Below, piece after piece: positions 63,245-64,000 of a stretch of DNA of 64,000 nucleotides (within the stretch, counting starts at the first letter, position 1; every line of letters starts with the position of its first letter). The position numbers were made by a program, and so were the translations under genes. The notes under the pieces were generated by a model that searched no databases, had not been told where the DNA came from, and worked only from the letters and a program-made list of their open reading frames with translations. The DNA comes from DATARH01 sp036268075 (GTDB lineage Bacteria; Pseudomonadota; Alphaproteobacteria; ATCC43930; CGMCC-115725). Where the stretch lies: assembly GCA_036268075.1 (NCBI GenBank), contig DATAUV010000144.1:1-64000 (forward strand), written 5' to 3'.

Positions 63245-63973
63245 ATGCCGCATCCACTCGCAACCGAACTTGCCCCGACCGGCGTCCTGCGCGCCGCCAT
63301 CAACATGGGCAATTTCCTTCTCGTCACCGGCAGGTCGCCTTCCGGCGACCCGACCGGCGTGTCGCCCGACATGGCGCTGGCGATCGGCGCGCGGCTCGGC
63401 GTGCCGGTCAAGTTCATCCCGTATGCAAAGCCGGGCGAGATCGCCGACGACGCCGAGAAGGGCCTCTGGGACATCGGCAATATCGGCGCCGAGCCGCAGC
63501 GTGCCGCGGTCATCAGCTTCACCGCCGCCTATGCCGAGATCGAGGCGACCTACCTCGTGCCGGCCGGCTCGCCGATCAAGTCGCTCAGCGAGGTCGACCA
63601 GCCGGGCAAGCGCCTCGCCGTGACCGCGCGCAGCGCCTATGGGCTCTGGCTGGAAAACAACTACAAAAAGGGCGAGCTGGTGCAGTTCGACAACGCCGCG
63701 GACGCGTTCAAGGCGTTCGACGGCGGCGGGTTCGACGCCTATGCCGGCCTCAGGCCGGGCCTCATCGACGAACAGGCCAAGCGAGCCGGCTCGCGCATCC
63801 TCGACGGCCAGTTCGCCTCGGTGCAACAGGCGGTCGGGACGCCGAAAAAGAACGTCGCCGGGTTCGAGTTCCTCAAGGCCTTTGTCGAGGAAGCAAAGAA
63901 ATCCGGCATGGTCGGCAGCTTTATCGAGCGCCAGGGCACCGTCGGGCGACTGTCGGTCGCGGCCCAGACCTAA
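63245..63973 (+). CDS. Family 3 solute-binding-like protein without obvious signal peptide
   Basis: A 242-residue protein with the two-lobed SBP_bac_3 pattern: LAPTGVLRAAINMGNFLLVT, PTGVSPDMALAIGARLGVPV, FIPYAKPGEIADDAEKGLWD, IGNIGAEPQRAAVISFTAAY, EATYLVPAGSPIKSLSEVDQ, and GFDAYAGLRPGLIDEQAKRA. It starts directly with HPLATELAPTG, with no hydrophobic core, so either the start is wrong or the protein stays in the cytoplasm. No upstream in-frame signal-like sequence is evident. No permease is next to it within the window; the plus strand continues beyond 64000. Ligand unknown, perhaps an amino acid. Confidence 0.85.
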   Translation: MPHPLATELAPTGVLRAAINMGNFLLVTGRSPSGDPTGVSPDMALAIGARLGVPVKFIPYAKPGEIADDAEKGLWDIGNIGAEPQRAAVISFTAAYAEIEATYLVPAGSPIKSLSEVDQPGKRLAVTARSAYGLWLENNYKKGELVQFDNAADAFKAFDGGGFDAYAGLRPGLIDEQAKRAGSRILDGQFASVQQAVGTPKKNVAGFEFLKAFVEEAKKSGMVGSFIERQGTVGRLSVAAQT

Positions 63974-64000
63974 CATTCAACCGGCCTAACGTTCAACTGA

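Overview
The window is high-GC DNA (about two thirds G+C by eye) and looks like the chromosome of a free-living alphaproteobacterium. Support comes from a CpdR-type response regulator divergent from an N-formylglutamate amidohydrolase family gene, a small SRP RNA directly upstream of dnaX, many small catabolic and transport operons, and intergenic palindromes of kinds common in that class. I cannot name the genus.

Layout. 1-0.65 kb: 5' part of dnaX and the SRP RNA (minus strand). 0.7-7.6 kb: orphan peptide-type binding protein, LLM flavin oxidoreductase, DUF1330, LVIVD-repeat protein, HpcH/HpaI aldolase, phosphatidylserine synthase, cupin. 7.6-9.1 kb: a frameshifted toxin-like reading frame, its overlapping immunity-like partner, and a GrdB-like gene with an in-frame UGA followed by a SECIS-like hairpin. 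9.2-12.4 kb: membrane/IPT protein, a CoA-transferase stump, prfC and a hicB-hicA pair. 12.4-20.5 kb: SCO1/PCuAC copper genes, cpdR, N-formylglutamate amidohydrolase, glucokinase, Sua5/TsaC, and an operon UPF0114 - ThDP enzyme - TauD-like dioxygenase. 20.6-29.5 kb: two MFS carriers, a MocR regulator followed by a PNPOx/cupin/GNAT operon, a D-2-hydroxyacid dehydrogenase, a cytosine-deaminase-like amidohydrolase and a FitAB/VapBC-type pair. 29.5-35.2 kb: a sugar-type ABC importer with two paralogous binding proteins.

36.4 kb: a selenocysteine tRNA gene (selC). 36.5-40.4 kb: BNR-repeat protein, PhnC pseudogene, two SDRs, a deazaflavin (F420)-type oxidoreductase and a VOC protein. 40.5-42 kb: a clearly AT-richer 477-codon gene with a PD-(D/E)XK-like C-terminus, probably acquired. 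42-54 kb: acyl-CoA and small-molecule catabolism (DUF35/thiolase pair, double CaiB CoA-transferase, serine hydrolase, TrmO, molybdopterin oxidoreductase, aldehyde dehydrogenase, CMD protein, exported MsrA). 54-63 kb: a 1448-residue hybrid histidine kinase and an RND efflux pair. 63.2 kb to the end: a family 3 binding protein without an obvious signal peptide.

The most interesting result is that two parts of a selenocysteine system lie in one window: a tRNA-Sec gene, and a gene that most annotators would split in two because its UGA (codon 181, followed by Pro-Val-Cys) is read as a stop. The UGA, the UxxC arrangement, the hairpin 17 nt downstream and the tRNA support one another. selA, selB and selD are not in the window. 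Other points for a second look are the decaying toxin/immunity pair, the AT-rich nuclease-like gene and the doubled binding proteins.
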